Under the pieces are notes generated by a model. It saw nothing but the letters and a program-made list of their open reading frames with translations. It was not told the DNA's origin and ran no database searches. The position numbers and the translations under genes were made by a program. This document shows positions 50,346-60,170 of a stretch of DNA of 64,000 bases, piece by piece. This DNA comes from Paraburkholderia sp. (GTDB lineage Bacteria; Pseudomonadota; Gammaproteobacteria; Burkholderiales; Burkholderiaceae), in the NCBI RefSeq assembly GCF_028283785.1, contig NZ_JAPWKB010000004.1:1-64000 (forward strand), read 5' to 3'. Within the stretch, counting starts at the first letter, position 1; every line of letters starts with the position of its first letter.

Positions 50346-50897
50346 TCAGCGTCGCGACGCCGACGCAGCAATCCGCTTCAAATACTCGATCTGCCGTTCC
50401 CAACGGTCGAGCACCGCCTCCCCCTGATCCGCCAGCTCGAACGTCACCCCGCCCGTTAAACGCGCGTAGCGGACCCGTTGCGTCTCGCCGGTATCAATCC
50501 ACCCGATAAAGCACGCAAGCCCGCCAGCGGCGCTCTCCGCGCCTTCAGACGTGACCGGCGCGCTGCTGTCGGTCAACGCGTCGAAGCGCAACTGCACCTG
50601 ATAAAACGCATCGTCGCAAACGAAGGTCAACGCCGCACGACCGTCTTGCGCGAGCACGCGCGCCGCACGCGATTGCGGCCACAACGCGATGCACAGCGAG
50701 CGCGAATCCGGCGCGTACAACTCGCCCACGCCGAGCAGCGACGTGCGGACATGCGCACTCGCATCGACAGTCAGCAACGACGCGGTGAAACCCGTTTTCG
50801 TCGCCAGCGCGCCGCCGTCGAACAGCGCACGCGTCGGCGCGGGCCATTCGTCGAATACGGTTTGTTCCAGCGGTCGAGCCTGATCGGAACCGGACAT
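50346..50897 (-). CDS. Pyridoxamine 5'-phosphate oxidase-like split-barrel protein
   Basis: A 183-residue protein with the FMN-binding split beta-barrel pattern: TGFTASLLTVDASAHVRTSLLGVGEL, LCIALWPQSRAAR and a C-terminal helical stretch. Such proteins reduce flavins, F420 or degrade heme (HugZ group); no catalytic residue is decisive. The ATG at 50897 has GGAG about 9 bases upstream. A terminator separates it from the ferritin-like gene. Confidence 0.75.
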   Translation of the reverse strand: MSGSDQARPLEQTVFDEWPAPTRALFDGGALATKTGFTASLLTVDASAHVRTSLLGVGELYAPDSRSLCIALWPQSRAARVLAQDGRAALTFVCDDAFYQVQLRFDALTDSSAPVTSEGAESAAGGLACFIGWIDTGETQRVRYARLTGGVTFELADQGEAVLDRWERQIEYLKRIAASASRR

Positions 50898-50930
50898 GGG
50901 CAACTCCATTCAGTGGGTTCGGCGCCAAAC

Positions 50931-50960
50931 AAAAATGGCCCGCACACGCGGACCATTTTC
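50931..50960 (-). terminator. Terminator after the ferritin-like gene
   Basis: On the minus strand, stem AAATGGTCCGC/GCGGGCCATTT (one G-T pair) with a short loop is followed by TTTGTTTG. Confidence 0.85.
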
Positions 50961-51001
50961 GCTTCGATTAGCCGGACCCGATTCACGTGACCGGCATTCG
51001 A

Positions 51002-51829
51002 TCACCGGAAGAACACATGCTGCGTGATCTTGGTCAACGGGTAGTGCAAGCTGGGTTGAATCTTCGCGGGCAGATTGAGCGGCTTCAGCAGCATCTTCAC
51101 CGCCATTTCAGCAGACAGATTACGGCGCACCAGCGCGCTGATGCGCGCCGAGCGATCGCGGTTGTACGCGGCATCGTTCACACGCTCCGGGTAACGGAAC
51201 TTGAACACATGGCGCAGCGCAATTTCCGAATCTTCGTTCTTCATTTCCATCACGCGACGCATCAATGCGCCGAGCACCGCAAGACGTCCGTTTCCTTCAA
51301 TCTTGTTGTACTTTTTGAAGAACTTGAAAAAGTGCTTGTAGTGACGGACTTCGTCGGTGCGAATGTTGTCGGTGATCTGCTTGAGCACCGGGTCGTTCGA
51401 GCATTCGTTGATCGCGCGGTACAACGTCGCCGTGCCCGTTTCGACCACGCAACGCGCGACCATTTCGAGCGCGCGGGTCTTTTCGAAATCTTCGACCGAA
51501 CACGTCTTCGAATACTCTTCGAAGAAACTCGCGAACGCAGCGTCCCATTCGAATTCAGGCCACACGTAAGCGATATACGTCTTCAGCGCGCGGCCGTGCT
51601 GCATCTCTTCCGGCTCCCACTCGTTGTTGAGCCAGGCCGAGACCTCCGGGTCGTCGTTGAAGTACGTGCTGAGATTGCTCGTGTAGAGGTCGGTGCCGCT
51701 TTCGATAAATGAAGAGGCACACAGAAGCAGCAAAAGATCTTCGTTGGCGACGGCGGCTTGCCGGTCGATCTTCGTGAGATCGATATCTTCGATCCGCCAG
51801 GGCATCACCTGTTTTGACTCAGTGCGCAT
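51002..51829 (-). CDS. Ferritin-like diiron protein of unknown function
   Basis: A four-helix carboxylate-bridged diiron pattern: E in ASSFIESGTDLY, EEMQH in WEPEEMQHGRAL, a second E in VVETGTATLYRA, and DEVRHYKHFFKFF. Diiron members include fatty acid desaturases, rubrerythrins and oxygenases; the DEXXH-like pairs favour an O2-activating enzyme over iron storage. The C-terminal 80 residues are basic. 275 residues from the ATG at 51829, with GGGAG upstream. No partner gene suggests a substrate. Confidence 0.8.
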   Translation of the reverse strand: MRTESKQVMPWRIEDIDLTKIDRQAAVANEDLLLLLCASSFIESGTDLYTSNLSTYFNDDPEVSAWLNNEWEPEEMQHGRALKTYIAYVWPEFEWDAAFASFFEEYSKTCSVEDFEKTRALEMVARCVVETGTATLYRAINECSNDPVLKQITDNIRTDEVRHYKHFFKFFKKYNKIEGNGRLAVLGALMRRVMEMKNEDSEIALRHVFKFRYPERVNDAAYNRDRSARISALVRRNLSAEMAVKMLLKPLNLPAKIQPSLHYPLTKITQHVFFR

Positions 51830-52100
51830 TGCGTCATGCTCCCAAAGCTGTCCCGACGTGTCGAGCATGCGAGCGTTTCGCGTAGCGGCTCACGGCAGGT
51901 ACAGCACCTTGAAATAGTTAACCTCTTATGTCCTGCATCTTAGCCGGTGTTCCGCAAGCTTGCAGATACACAGCACAGACCATGCCGACGTCGCGCAGTT
52001 CCAGGATAAGGCTGGGGGAAATGTTCCAACTCATGACATGGACGCAATCCCGTAACGCGGTAAGCCGGCTGAAAACTTTGAAGGCATCGCGCAATACGAC

Positions 52101-53738
52101 CTAGAACCCGGCGGCGAGGCCGTCGCGGCGGCTGTCGCTGGCGGCCACGTAGCCGCGTTCGGGATCGTCGCGATCGAGCTTCCAGATGTATTGGCCCGAA
52201 CCGAAATCCATGTAGGGATCGTCGACGGATTTGATCGTGTGGCCGCGTTCGACGAGTCCGCGCGCTGTGTTCGCGTCGAGCGTGGATTCGATATCGATCG
52301 TGAAGTCGCGATTCACTTTCCAGCGCGGCGCATCGCAGGCGGCCTGAGGTTGCTGCCCATAATCGAGCATTCTTACGATCGATTGCACATGACCTTGCGG
52401 TTGCATGTCGCCGCCCATCACGCCGAAGCTCATCACGGCGTCCTGCCTGCCGTCGATCGACTGCGTGACGAACGCGGGAATGATCGTGTGGAACGGCCGC
52501 TTGCCGCCTTCGACGACATTCGGCGAAGCCGGATTCATCGAGAATCCGCAGCCGCGATTCTGCATCGCGATGCCGAGTTCCGGCACCACGATGCCGGAAC
52601 CGAAGCCCATGTAATTCGACTGGATAAAGCTGACCATCATGCCGCGCTCGTCGGCTACCGACAGATAGATCGTGCCGCCCGCTTTCGGCATGCCGAAGTC
52701 GAAATGCGTCGCGCGATGCGGGTCGATCAGCTTTGCGCGCGACGCGAGATACGCGTCGTCGAGCATCTGTTCCGGCGTCACGTCCATCGAAACCGGATCG
52801 GCTACGTAGCGATAGACATCGGCGAACGCGAGCTTCATCGCCTCGATCTGAAGATGCTGCGAATCGATGCCGTCGACCGCGTGATCGCGCAGGTCGAACT
52901 TCTCCAGAATGCCGAGCGCGATCAGCGCGGCGATGCCCTGACCGTTCGGCGGAATTTCGTGGACCGTATAGCCGCGATACGACTTGCCGATCGGCTCGAC
53001 CCATTGCGCGCGATAGTGCCGCAGGTCGTCGAGCGTCAGCACGCCGCCGCCTTCGCGCGAAAATGCTGCAATGCGGGCCGCGATGTCGCCTTCGTAATAC
53101 GCGCGCGGTCCGTGTTCGGCGAGCAGGCGCAAGGTCTTCGCGTGACCCGGAAAGCGCACGTGCTCGCTGACGTCGGGTGCGCGTCCGCGCGGCATGAAAG
53201 TCTGCGCGAAGCCCGGCTGATCTTTCAATTCGGGCACGGCCGCCCCCCACTTGTACGCGACGATGCTCGCCACCGCGTGACCGCGCTCCGCGATGTCGAT
53301 CGCGGGTTCCATCAGATCGGCGAACGGCAGCGAGCCAAACTTCTGGTGCAGCGCTTCCCAACCTGCGATCACGCCCGGTACCGTCACCGAGTCCCATCCG
53401 CGTTTGGGTTGTTGCGCGAGACCGTCGCGCTCGCCGTATTTGCGCCGGAAGTAATCGACGTTCCACGCGGCCGGCGCCACACCCGACGCGTTCAGACCGT
53501 GCAGCTTCGCGCCGTCCCAGACCAGCGCGAACGCATCGCCGCCCAAGCCGCACGACACCGGCTCGACCACCGTGATCGCCGCCGCCGCGGCAATCGCGGC
53601 ATCGACCGCATTGCCGCCTTTCCATAGCATGCGCAGCCCGGCTTGCGCCGCGAGCGGATGCGAGGTGGAGACGAGGTTGCGCGCGAACACCGGCAAGCGC
53701 GGCGTCGGATACGGGTTGTGCCAGTCGAAACGGGTCAT
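52101..53738 (-). CDS. ggt: Gamma-glutamyltransferase family protein
   Basis: N-terminal nucleophile hydrolase that cleaves itself before a threonine, probably T356 in PKAGGTIYLSVADE, to form two subunits. STSHPLAAQAG, GGNAVDAAIA, the GLGGDAF segment and NPYPTP-type N-terminus match the family; the late GGDMQPQGHVQ region is also typical of the subgroup that acts on gamma-glutamyl or cephalosporin-like substrates. There is no signal peptide, so it may work in the cytoplasm. 545 residues; the ATG at 53738 is preferred over the TTG two codons upstream. Confidence 0.9.
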   Translation of the reverse strand: MTRFDWHNPYPTPRLPVFARNLVSTSHPLAAQAGLRMLWKGGNAVDAAIAAAAAITVVEPVSCGLGGDAFALVWDGAKLHGLNASGVAPAAWNVDYFRRKYGERDGLAQQPKRGWDSVTVPGVIAGWEALHQKFGSLPFADLMEPAIDIAERGHAVASIVAYKWGAAVPELKDQPGFAQTFMPRGRAPDVSEHVRFPGHAKTLRLLAEHGPRAYYEGDIAARIAAFSREGGGVLTLDDLRHYRAQWVEPIGKSYRGYTVHEIPPNGQGIAALIALGILEKFDLRDHAVDGIDSQHLQIEAMKLAFADVYRYVADPVSMDVTPEQMLDDAYLASRAKLIDPHRATHFDFGMPKAGGTIYLSVADERGMMVSFIQSNYMGFGSGIVVPELGIAMQNRGCGFSMNPASPNVVEGGKRPFHTIIPAFVTQSIDGRQDAVMSFGVMGGDMQPQGHVQSIVRMLDYGQQPQAACDAPRWKVNRDFTIDIESTLDANTARGLVERGHTIKSVDDPYMDFGSGQYIWKLDRDDPERGYVAASDSRRDGLAAGF

Positions 53739-53905
53739 GGGCAAGGTCTCGTGAGAATCGCCGGCCGGGTATCGCGCGGTGCGCGCCGGAACGGCGACTA
53801 TTCAAGCACGGAACCCACGAAGCTGCAGCGGACAAGCGGCCTTAAGCCCTTACAATATGCGCACCCCGATCGATCAGATGCCAACCGGCAGCGCCTTTAG
53901 ACAAA

Positions 53906-54685
53906 ATGACCCGAGACCCTCGCCTGACCCTCAACGCACGTCAACAGGAACTGCTCGAATGGGTGCAACGCGACGGCTTCGTCACCGTGGACGATCTGGC
54001 CGCGCATTTCGACGTGACGCCGCAAACCATCCGCCGCGACGTCAACTGGCTGGCCGATATGAATTTGCTGCGCCGCTATCACGGTGGCGCGAGCTTGCCG
54101 ACCAGTTCAGAAAACGTGTCGTACACCGCGCGTCAACGGATGTTCCATGACGAAAAGCGCCGCATCGCCACGCTGGTCGCCACGCATATTCCGGATCAGG
54201 CGTCGCTGTTCATCAACCTCGGCACGACCACCGAAGAAGTCGCGCGTGCGCTGAACCGGCATCGCGGCTTGCGCGTGATCACCAACAACCTGAACGTCGC
54301 GAGCATGATGAGCGGCTATCCGGATTGCGAGGTGCTGGTGACGGGCGGGATTGTGCGGCCGTGGGACAAGGGCATCGTCGGTGAACTCGCGATCGATTTC
54401 ATCCGGCAGTTCAAGGTGGACTTCGCGATCGTCGGCACGTCGAGCATCGAAACCGACGGCACGTTGCGCGACTTCGATACGCGTGAAGTGCGTGTCGCCG
54501 AGGCGATCATGCAGCACGCGCGCACGGTCTTCCTCGCCGCGGATCATTCCAAGTTCGGGCGCCCCGCGCTGGTCCGTCAGGGCCATCTCGACCAGGTCGA
54601 CGCGCTGTTCACCGACGCCGCACCGCCCGCCGACATGCAGGAAACGCTGGCCACGGCCGGCACCCAGGTCTACATCGCGGACTGA
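53906..54685 (+). CDS. glpR: DeoR-family repressor, GlpR type
   Basis: Glycerol-3-phosphate regulon repressor. An N-terminal DeoR helix-turn-helix (LVEWVQRDGFVTV-like run, LAAHFDVTPQTIRRDVNWLAD) and a sugar-phosphate isomerase-like effector domain (FINLGTTTEEVARAL, VTGGIVRPWDKGI, FAIVGTSSIETDGTLRDFD, LAADHSKFGRPA) are present. 259 residues. It stands apart from glpD by two small genes, and a GlpR-like operator lies before glpD. Confidence 0.93.
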   Translation: MTRDPRLTLNARQQELLEWVQRDGFVTVDDLAAHFDVTPQTIRRDVNWLADMNLLRRYHGGASLPTSSENVSYTARQRMFHDEKRRIATLVATHIPDQASLFINLGTTTEEVARALNRHRGLRVITNNLNVASMMSGYPDCEVLVTGGIVRPWDKGIVGELAIDFIRQFKVDFAIVGTSSIETDGTLRDFDTREVRVAEAIMQHARTVFLAADHSKFGRPALVRQGHLDQVDALFTDAAPPADMQETLATAGTQVYIAD

Positions 54686-55091
54686 GCGAAACTCACGGTT
54701 CACGCTCTCCAGCTTGCCCCCGAAAACAGCGCGCCAAGCATATTGCGCGCCGGGCGCTCCCGTCCGATCAAGATCCCATGCTGCACCGCACGCCAAACTT
54801 CGAGTGAAATCATGAAGTTGCGCGCAGAGCCGGACCGCCTCTTGCGAACTTGATTGTCAACGGGAAAATTTACTGGGGCCGATTTGGCGTTCAACGTGCG
54901 GTTGACTACACTCCAGTTCCCCGACGCCTTTTTCGTGTTTCGACCACGATCCGGCGACGGCATTGGCAGCAAGAACAGCACGATCGTTTCACCTCCCGCC
55001 TGACCTCAATGCGGATCCCACCGCGACGGACGAATGGCCGTGCCATTCACCGGCGCCCTGTGTTCCGTAGACGCTTGAATTGGAGAGAACA
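54686..55091. other. Intergenic region after glpR
   Basis: About 406 bases. A small frame at 54850-55098 has no ribosome binding site and looks like chance. A -35-like TTGACT occurs at 54902 without a convincing -10. No other structure stands out. Confidence 0.4.
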
Positions 55092-55289
55092 ATGCTGAGT
55101 CCGCATGAATTCGCCACGCTATTGCTCGTCAAGGACGCACCGCATCAGGTCGATATGGAACGGGAAGAACTCGACGCCCTGCTGGAACGCCAACTGGTTC
55201 AACTCGAACGACTCGCTTCCGGCCGCGAACAATGGAGCGTGACCGAAAGCGGAGATTCAGCCATCCGCGCCATCAAGCGATTATCGTAG
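55092..55289 (+). CDS. Small hypothetical protein, 65 residues
   Basis: An ATG after TGGAGAGAAC, with an acidic, helical, leucine-rich protein: MLSPHEFATLLLVKD at the start and a heptad-like run EREELDALLERQLVQLERL, possibly a coiled coil or small helix-turn-helix. The C-terminus (WSVTESGDSAIRAIKRL) resembles the end of a winged helix. No known family. It lies between glpR and the lipoprotein gene on the same strand as glpR. Confidence 0.65.
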   Translation: MLSPHEFATLLLVKDAPHQVDMEREELDALLERQLVQLERLASGREQWSVTESGDSAIRAIKRLS

Positions 55290-55376
55290 CGCGGCCCCGG
55301 CCGCCAGCGATCGCACGACGCGTGGTGGGGAACGCCCCGCCCGCGCGTCTGTCAGCCAGCCCATCGTCGAATGCAA

Positions 55377-55781
55377 TCAGCCGGCCCGCAAGGTCGGATC
55401 GACCGCTGCGCGCCAGCTCACCGCCTTCGCGCGCTGTTCGTTGAAGAACTGCACCCAGCGATTACGGATCTGCGGGTCCCGGCTCGTGCCGAGCGCGGTG
55501 TAATGCTGCGCGATCGCCGACTGGAAGCCGCAATACTCGTCGGCCGATACCTTGCCGCGCCGCTTCGCCACGTACGCATCGTATAGCGTCGAATACACCG
55601 ACTGCGCGTCGTTGCCGTAGTCGACCGGCTGCGCGCTCTCCCCGCACATCTGCTGCAACGCCGTCAGCGACGGCGCACCCATCGTTCCGCTCAAGCTCGG
55701 CGTCGCCACGCATCCCGCGACCAGCATCGCCGCAGCGCTCATCCCGCCGATTGTCCAGATTCCACGCCGCATTCCACCCAT
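55377..55781 (-). CDS. Putative lipoprotein of unknown function, 134 residues
   Basis: A signal sequence with lipobox LVAGC (lipidated cysteine 24) is followed by a 110-residue mature domain with two further cysteines (QQMCGES and DEYCGFQ) that could form a disulfide. GAGGTGA lies a few bases before the ATG at 55781. Convergent with the small gene upstream and divergent from glpD. No family recognised. Confidence 0.75.
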   Translation of the reverse strand: MGGMRRGIWTIGGMSAAAMLVAGCVATPSLSGTMGAPSLTALQQMCGESAQPVDYGNDAQSVYSTLYDAYVAKRRGKVSADEYCGFQSAIAQHYTALGTSRDPQIRNRWVQFFNEQRAKAVSWRAAVDPTLRAG

Positions 55782-55918
55782 GGTTCACCTCGGTTTGATC
55801 ACTGCCGGAAGTATCGTCCGTGACCGCCGGAAGCGCCACCTTCGTGCGTGCAACGCGAATCCGCGCATGCCGCCGACCGTCCTCCGCGAACTTTACTTTT
55901 TCGAATATGTTCATTAAA

Positions 55919-55932
55919 GTTCGAAAACGAAC
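55919..55932. promoter_or_regulatory. GlpR-like inverted repeat before glpD
   Basis: GTTCG-AAAA-CGAAC is a perfect inverted repeat about 55-68 bases upstream of the glpD start, with further TTCG half-sites at 55901-55903 and 55941-55944. GlpR binding sites in gammaproteobacteria are TTCG-rich inverted repeats, so this is the likely site; identity is inferred. Confidence 0.55.
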
Positions 55933-55986
55933 ACACGATGTTCGAAGCCATTCATCCCATTTTCAAAGCAGCAGGAGACACCGCAG

Positions 55987-57519
55987 GTGACGCAAGGCTC
56001 AAAGTACGATCTGCTCGTCGTAGGCGGCGGGATCAACGGCGCGGGAATTGCCCGCGACGCAGCCGGGCGCGGCCTGTCGGTGCTGTTGTGCGAGCAGCAC
56101 GACCTCGCCGCGCACACGTCGTCCTCCAGCACCAAGCTGATTCACGGCGGGCTGCGCTACCTCGAATACCGCGAATTCGGCCTCGTGCGCAAAGCGCTGC
56201 AGGAGCGCGAAACCTTGTTGCGCGCCGCGCCGCACATCATGTGGCCGCTGCGCTTCGTGATGCCGCACATGCCGAATCTGCGCCCCGCGTGGCTGATCCG
56301 CGCAGGGCTGTTCCTTTACGATCACCTCGCAAAACGCGAGATGCTGCCGGGTTCGCGCGGCATCGATATGCGGCGTCATCCGGCCGGCGCGCCGCTGGTG
56401 GATTCGATCAAGCGCGGTTTTGTCTACTCGGACGGCTGGGTCGACGATGCGCGCCTCGTCGTGCTGAACGTGCTCGACGCGCAGGAACGCGGCGCGACGA
56501 TCCACACGCGTACAAAACTGGTCAGCGCCACGCGCGCGGACGGCGAGTGGCGCGCGCAGCTGCAACGCGAGGACGGCTCGACCTTCGACGTCCGCGCCGC
56601 ATCGATCGCGAATGCGGCCGGACCGTGGGTCGGCGCGCTGCTGCAAGGCGCGCTCGGTCGCGACGCGAATCACAGCGTGCGGCTCGTCAAGGGCAGCCAT
56701 ATCGTCACGAAGAAACTGTTCGATCACGATCACGCGTACATCTTCCAGAATCCGGACAAGCGGATCATTTTCGCGATTCCGTACGAACGCGATTTCACGC
56801 TGATCGGCACGACCGACATCGAGTATCGCGGCGACCCGTCGCAAGTCGCGATCGACGGCAACGAAACGCAGTATCTGTGCGACTCGATCAACCGCTACTT
56901 CAAGCAGCAGATCGCGCCGCGAGACGTCCGCTGGACCTATTCGGGCGTACGTCCGCTGCTCGAAGACGAGAACGCCGACAACCCGTCGGCGGTCACGCGC
57001 GACTATCAGCTCGAACTAGACGCGCCCACCGGCGAAGCACCGCTGCTGTCGGTGTTCGGCGGCAAGATCACGACCTTTCGCAAGCTCGCGGAACAGGCGG
57101 TCGATACGCTGGCAGGCGCGCTGCGCGTCGATGCGCGCGCATGGACGGCCGGCGTGCCGTTCCCCGGCGGCGACATGCCCGGCGCGAATTTCGAGCGTTT
57201 TACCGCGCAATTTGCTGCGCAGCATGCCTGGCTTCCCGCCGATCTCGCCCGCCGTTACGCGCGTGCGTACGGCACACGTGCATCGCGCGTGATCGACGCC
57301 GCGCGCAGCCTCGACGATCTCGGCCACGCATTCGCACCGGGTCTTCACGAAGCCGAACTCCGCTATCTTCGCGACGTCGAATGGGCGCGCAGCGCGCAAG
57401 ATGTGTTGTGGCGCCGTTCGAAGCTCGGCCTGCACGTCGAACCCGCCGCGCTCGCCGCCGTCACGCGCGACATCGACGCGTGGTTCTCGCGCGAACCCGC
57501 CCGCCAGCACGCCGCATAA
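55987..57519 (+). CDS. glpD: Aerobic glycerol-3-phosphate dehydrogenase
   Basis: FAD enzyme at the inner membrane that oxidises glycerol 3-phosphate to dihydroxyacetone phosphate and feeds electrons to quinone. The dinucleotide-binding start [35 protein letters not shown] and the C-terminal region [22 protein letters not shown] are typical. 510 residues. Translation begins at a GTG after CAGGAGA. glpK follows after 79 bases. Confidence 0.96.
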   Translation: MTQGSKYDLLVVGGGINGAGIARDAAGRGLSVLLCEQHDLAAHTSSSSTKLIHGGLRYLEYREFGLVRKALQERETLLRAAPHIMWPLRFVMPHMPNLRPAWLIRAGLFLYDHLAKREMLPGSRGIDMRRHPAGAPLVDSIKRGFVYSDGWVDDARLVVLNVLDAQERGATIHTRTKLVSATRADGEWRAQLQREDGSTFDVRAASIANAAGPWVGALLQGALGRDANHSVRLVKGSHIVTKKLFDHDHAYIFQNPDKRIIFAIPYERDFTLIGTTDIEYRGDPSQVAIDGNETQYLCDSINRYFKQQIAPRDVRWTYSGVRPLLEDENADNPSAVTRDYQLELDAPTGEAPLLSVFGGKITTFRKLAEQAVDTLAGALRVDARAWTAGVPFPGGDMPGANFERFTAQFAAQHAWLPADLARRYARAYGTRASRVIDAARSLDDLGHAFAPGLHEAELRYLRDVEWARSAQDVLWRRSKLGLHVEPAALAAVTRDIDAWFSREPARQHAA

Positions 57520-57538
57520 CGCTCGCTTGCAATTCGAC

Positions 57539-57577
57539 GCCGCCGTTCTGCAGGCCAGCAGCCGGCGGCGGCTTTTT
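57539..57577 (+). terminator. Terminator-like hairpin between glpD and glpK
   Basis: The stem GCCGCCG/CGGCGGC with a long loop is followed by TTTTTATAAAAC, just before the glpK ribosome binding site. It could reduce read-through from glpD into glpK. Confidence 0.5.
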
Positions 57578-57598
57578 ATAAAACATGGAGAAGAGACA

Positions 57599-59098
57599 AT
57601 GCAGGATCAGTACATTCTCGCGCTCGATCAGGGCACGACGAGTTCACGCGCGATGCTGTTCGATCGCGCGGGGAACGTGGTCTCGACCGCGCAGAAGGAA
57701 TTTCAGCAGATCTATCCGCGACCGGGTTGGGTCGAGCACGATCCGCTGGAAATCTGGTCCACGCAGGCGGGCGTCGCCGCCGAAGCCGTCACGCGCGCCG
57801 GCATGAACGGCACGTCGATCGCGGCGATCGGCATCACCAACCAGCGCGAAACCACGGTCGTGTGGGACCGCGAAACCGGCCATCCGGTCTACAACGCGAT
57901 CGTCTGGCAAGACCGCCGCACCGCCGACTTCTGCGATCAGCTGAAAGCGCAAGGGCTCGAAGACACGGTGCGCGCCAAGACCGGCCTGCCGATCGACTCG
58001 TATTTCTCCGCGACCAAGATCCGCTGGATTCTCGACAACGTCGAAGGCGCACGCGAAAAAGCGAACCAGGGCCGTCTCGCGTTCGGCACCGTCGATAGCT
58101 GGCTGGTGTGGAATTTCACCAAAGGCGGCCTGCACATCACCGACGTCACCAACGCATCGCGCACGATGCTGTTCAACATCCACACGCTGCAATGGGACGA
58201 CGAACTGCTCGACGCACTCGACATTCCGCGCAGCATGTTGCCGGAAGTGCGCGCGTCGTCGGAAGTGTACGGCCCGACCAAGACCACGGTGTTCGCGTCG
58301 AAGATCCCGCTCGCGGGCATTGCCGGCGATCAGCACGCGGCGCTGTTCGGCCAGATGTGCACGGAATCCGGCATGGTGAAAAACACCTACGGCACCGGCT
58401 GCTTTCTCGTGATGAACACCGGCGACACGCCGATCGAATCGAATAACAATCTGGTTACGACGATTGCCTGGAAAATCGGCGATCAGGTCAATTACGCGCT
58501 CGAAGGCAGCATCTTTATCGCGGGTGCGGTCGTGCAATGGCTGCGCGACGGGCTCGGCATCATTCGCAGCGCGTCGGACATCGAAACGCTTGCGCGCACG
58601 GTCCCGCATTGCGACGGCGTGTATCTGGTGCCCGCCTTCGCCGGACTCGGCGCGCCGCACTGGAACGCACGCGCACGCGGCACGCTGTTCGGCGTCACGC
58701 GCGGCACGACCGACGCGCATATCGCGCGCGCCGCGCTCGATTCGATCGCGTATCAATCGCTCGACGTGCTGAAGGCGATGGAAGCCGACTCGGGCATCCG
58801 GATCGGCGAACTGCGCGTCGACGGCGGCGCGTGCGCGAATAATCTGCTGATGCAATTCCAGGCCGACATTCTCGGCGTCGATGCCGTGCGGCCGAAAGTG
58901 GCGGAAACCACCGCGCTCGGCGCGGCCTATCTGGCCGGACTGGCAGTCGGCTACTGGAAAGACGTCGATGAACTGAAAAGCCAGTGGAAACTCGACCGCC
59001 GCTTTCAGCCGGGCGCCGAACCCGCCGACGTCGCGCAATGCCTCGACGGCTGGCATCGCGCGATCCGAGCGGCCAAAGCGTGGGCCGATACGCCCTGA
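57599..59098 (+). CDS. glpK: Glycerol kinase
   Basis: Phosphorylates glycerol with ATP to give sn-glycerol 3-phosphate. The FGGY-family start ([19 protein letters not shown]), the [18 protein letters not shown] and [13 protein letters not shown] stretches, and the ATP-binding [11 protein letters not shown] region and late [10 protein letters not shown] segment are clear. 499 residues from the ATG at 57599 (after GGAGAAGAGAC). A degraded glpF-like fragment follows. Confidence 0.97.
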   Translation: MQDQYILALDQGTTSSRAMLFDRAGNVVSTAQKEFQQIYPRPGWVEHDPLEIWSTQAGVAAEAVTRAGMNGTSIAAIGITNQRETTVVWDRETGHPVYNAIVWQDRRTADFCDQLKAQGLEDTVRAKTGLPIDSYFSATKIRWILDNVEGAREKANQGRLAFGTVDSWLVWNFTKGGLHITDVTNASRTMLFNIHTLQWDDELLDALDIPRSMLPEVRASSEVYGPTKTTVFASKIPLAGIAGDQHAALFGQMCTESGMVKNTYGTGCFLVMNTGDTPIESNNNLVTTIAWKIGDQVNYALEGSIFIAGAVVQWLRDGLGIIRSASDIETLARTVPHCDGVYLVPAFAGLGAPHWNARARGTLFGVTRGTTDAHIARAALDSIAYQSLDVLKAMEADSGIRIGELRVDGGACANNLLMQFQADILGVDAVRPKVAETTALGAAYLAGLAVGYWKDVDELKSQWKLDRRFQPGAEPADVAQCLDGWHRAIRAAKAWADTP

Positions 59099-59135
59099 GC
59101 GGCGTACAGAACGACACACCTGGAAGACTGGATCG

Positions 59136-59222
59136 ATACCACCTTATATTGCCGAATTCATCGGCACGGCGATGGTTGTATTGACCGGCCCGACGCATGG
59201 ATTCCTTTTTGCGGTCCGCTGA
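59136..59222 (+). pseudogene. glpF: Remnant of a glycerol facilitator gene (glpF), 5' end only
   Basis: Directly after glpK, one frame reads PPYIAEFIGTAMVVL, matching the first helix of MIP-family glycerol facilitators, whose starts are like PYIAEFIGTALLVL. An ATA stands where an ATG would fit. The frame then continues GPTHGFLFAVR and stops at 59220-59222, after about 28 codons in place of some 230. No other facilitator pieces (NPA motifs) are visible before the HAD gene. It appears to be a deletion remnant. Confidence 0.72.
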
Positions 59223-59374
59223 TGGGCGGATCGGCGGCGACGCTTTTCAACACGCACGTGCACTGAGACGAAACGGCAAAGCACGTATCATGACGTTTCG
59301 ACCGGCGCGGGCCGGACGCGCGCCGAGCGCCGCGGCCCACGCCGGTTTCCCATTCTGCTTTCCTTGCTCTGCCC

Positions 59375-60061
59375 ATGCTCGACCACCTCATTTGCGACTG
59401 TGACGGCGTGCTCGTCGACAGCGAAGTCATCGCCGATCACGTGATGCTCGACACGCTTTCCACGACGTTTCCCGGCGTCGATTTCGCGCCCGTCGTCAAA
59501 ACCGCGTTCGGTCAGCAGACCTCGCGTTTTCTCGAAGGCATCGAAACCACGTTCAATCTCACACTCCCCGCCGACTTCCTCAGCACCATCGAGCAAAACG
59601 TCGAGGTCGCGCTCGCGTCGTCGTTGAGCGCGATCGGCGGTGTGCGCGCGGCGCTGCAACGCGTGACGCTGCCCGCCGCGGTCGTGTCGAACAGCCGGAT
59701 GACCCGCGTGCGCGCGTCGGTCAAGCGCGCCGGGCTTCAGGAGATTTTCGGCGAGCGCGTGTTCAGCGCGGAACAGGTCGCGCGTCCGAAGCCGTACCCG
59801 GACGTGTATCTGTTTGCTGCGCAGCAACTGGGCGTCGAGCCGGCGCGCTGCATCGTCGTCGAAGACAGCGTGGCGGGCCTGAACGCGGCGCGCGCGGCCG
59901 GCATGAAGACGATTGCGTTCGTCGGCGCGAGCCATATTCCGGACGGATACGCCGACGCGCTGCGCAAGATGGGCATCACGCGGATCATGCAGCACATGGA
60001 CGAATTGCCCGCGCTGATCGAAGCGGGCATGCGTGGCGAATTCGGCGACGTGCAGTCCTGA
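59375..60061 (+). CDS. HAD superfamily phosphatase (subfamily IA)
   Basis: Motif I CDCDGVLVDSE with the catalytic Asp pair, motif II VVSNSRM, motif III lysine in ARPKPYPDVY, and motif IV VEDSVAGLNAA. Cap domain sequence follows motif I. 228 residues, the size of beta-phosphoglucomutase and sugar-phosphate phosphatase relatives. The substrate is not determined; its place behind the glycerol genes raises the possibility of a glycerol-3-phosphate or related phosphatase. A terminator follows. Confidence 0.87.
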   Translation: MLDHLICDCDGVLVDSEVIADHVMLDTLSTTFPGVDFAPVVKTAFGQQTSRFLEGIETTFNLTLPADFLSTIEQNVEVALASSLSAIGGVRAALQRVTLPAAVVSNSRMTRVRASVKRAGLQEIFGERVFSAEQVARPKPYPDVYLFAAQQLGVEPARCIVVEDSVAGLNAARAAGMKTIAFVGASHIPDGYADALRKMGITRIMQHMDELPALIEAGMRGEFGDVQS

Positions 60062-60080
60062 GCGCGTTTGCCCAGGCCAT

Positions 60081-60122
60081 AAAAAAACGGCGTGCCCGAA
60101 CATGGCACGCCGTTTCTGTTTG
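60081..60122. terminator. Terminator between the HAD gene and ribB
   Basis: A 10-bp stem (ACGGCGTGCC/GGCACGCCGT) with a 7-base loop, an A-run before it and TTTCTGTTTG after. Bidirectional, serving the convergent genes. Confidence 0.85.
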
Positions 60123-60170
60123 TGCGCGACACCGCGCGAGCGGTGTCGCGATGCGTCGTCACACAGCCGC

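Noticed and set aside
51940..53835. 631-codon minus-strand frame across ggt
   Set aside because: Out-of-frame shadow; the 52101-53738 frame has the family motifs and the catalytic threonine.
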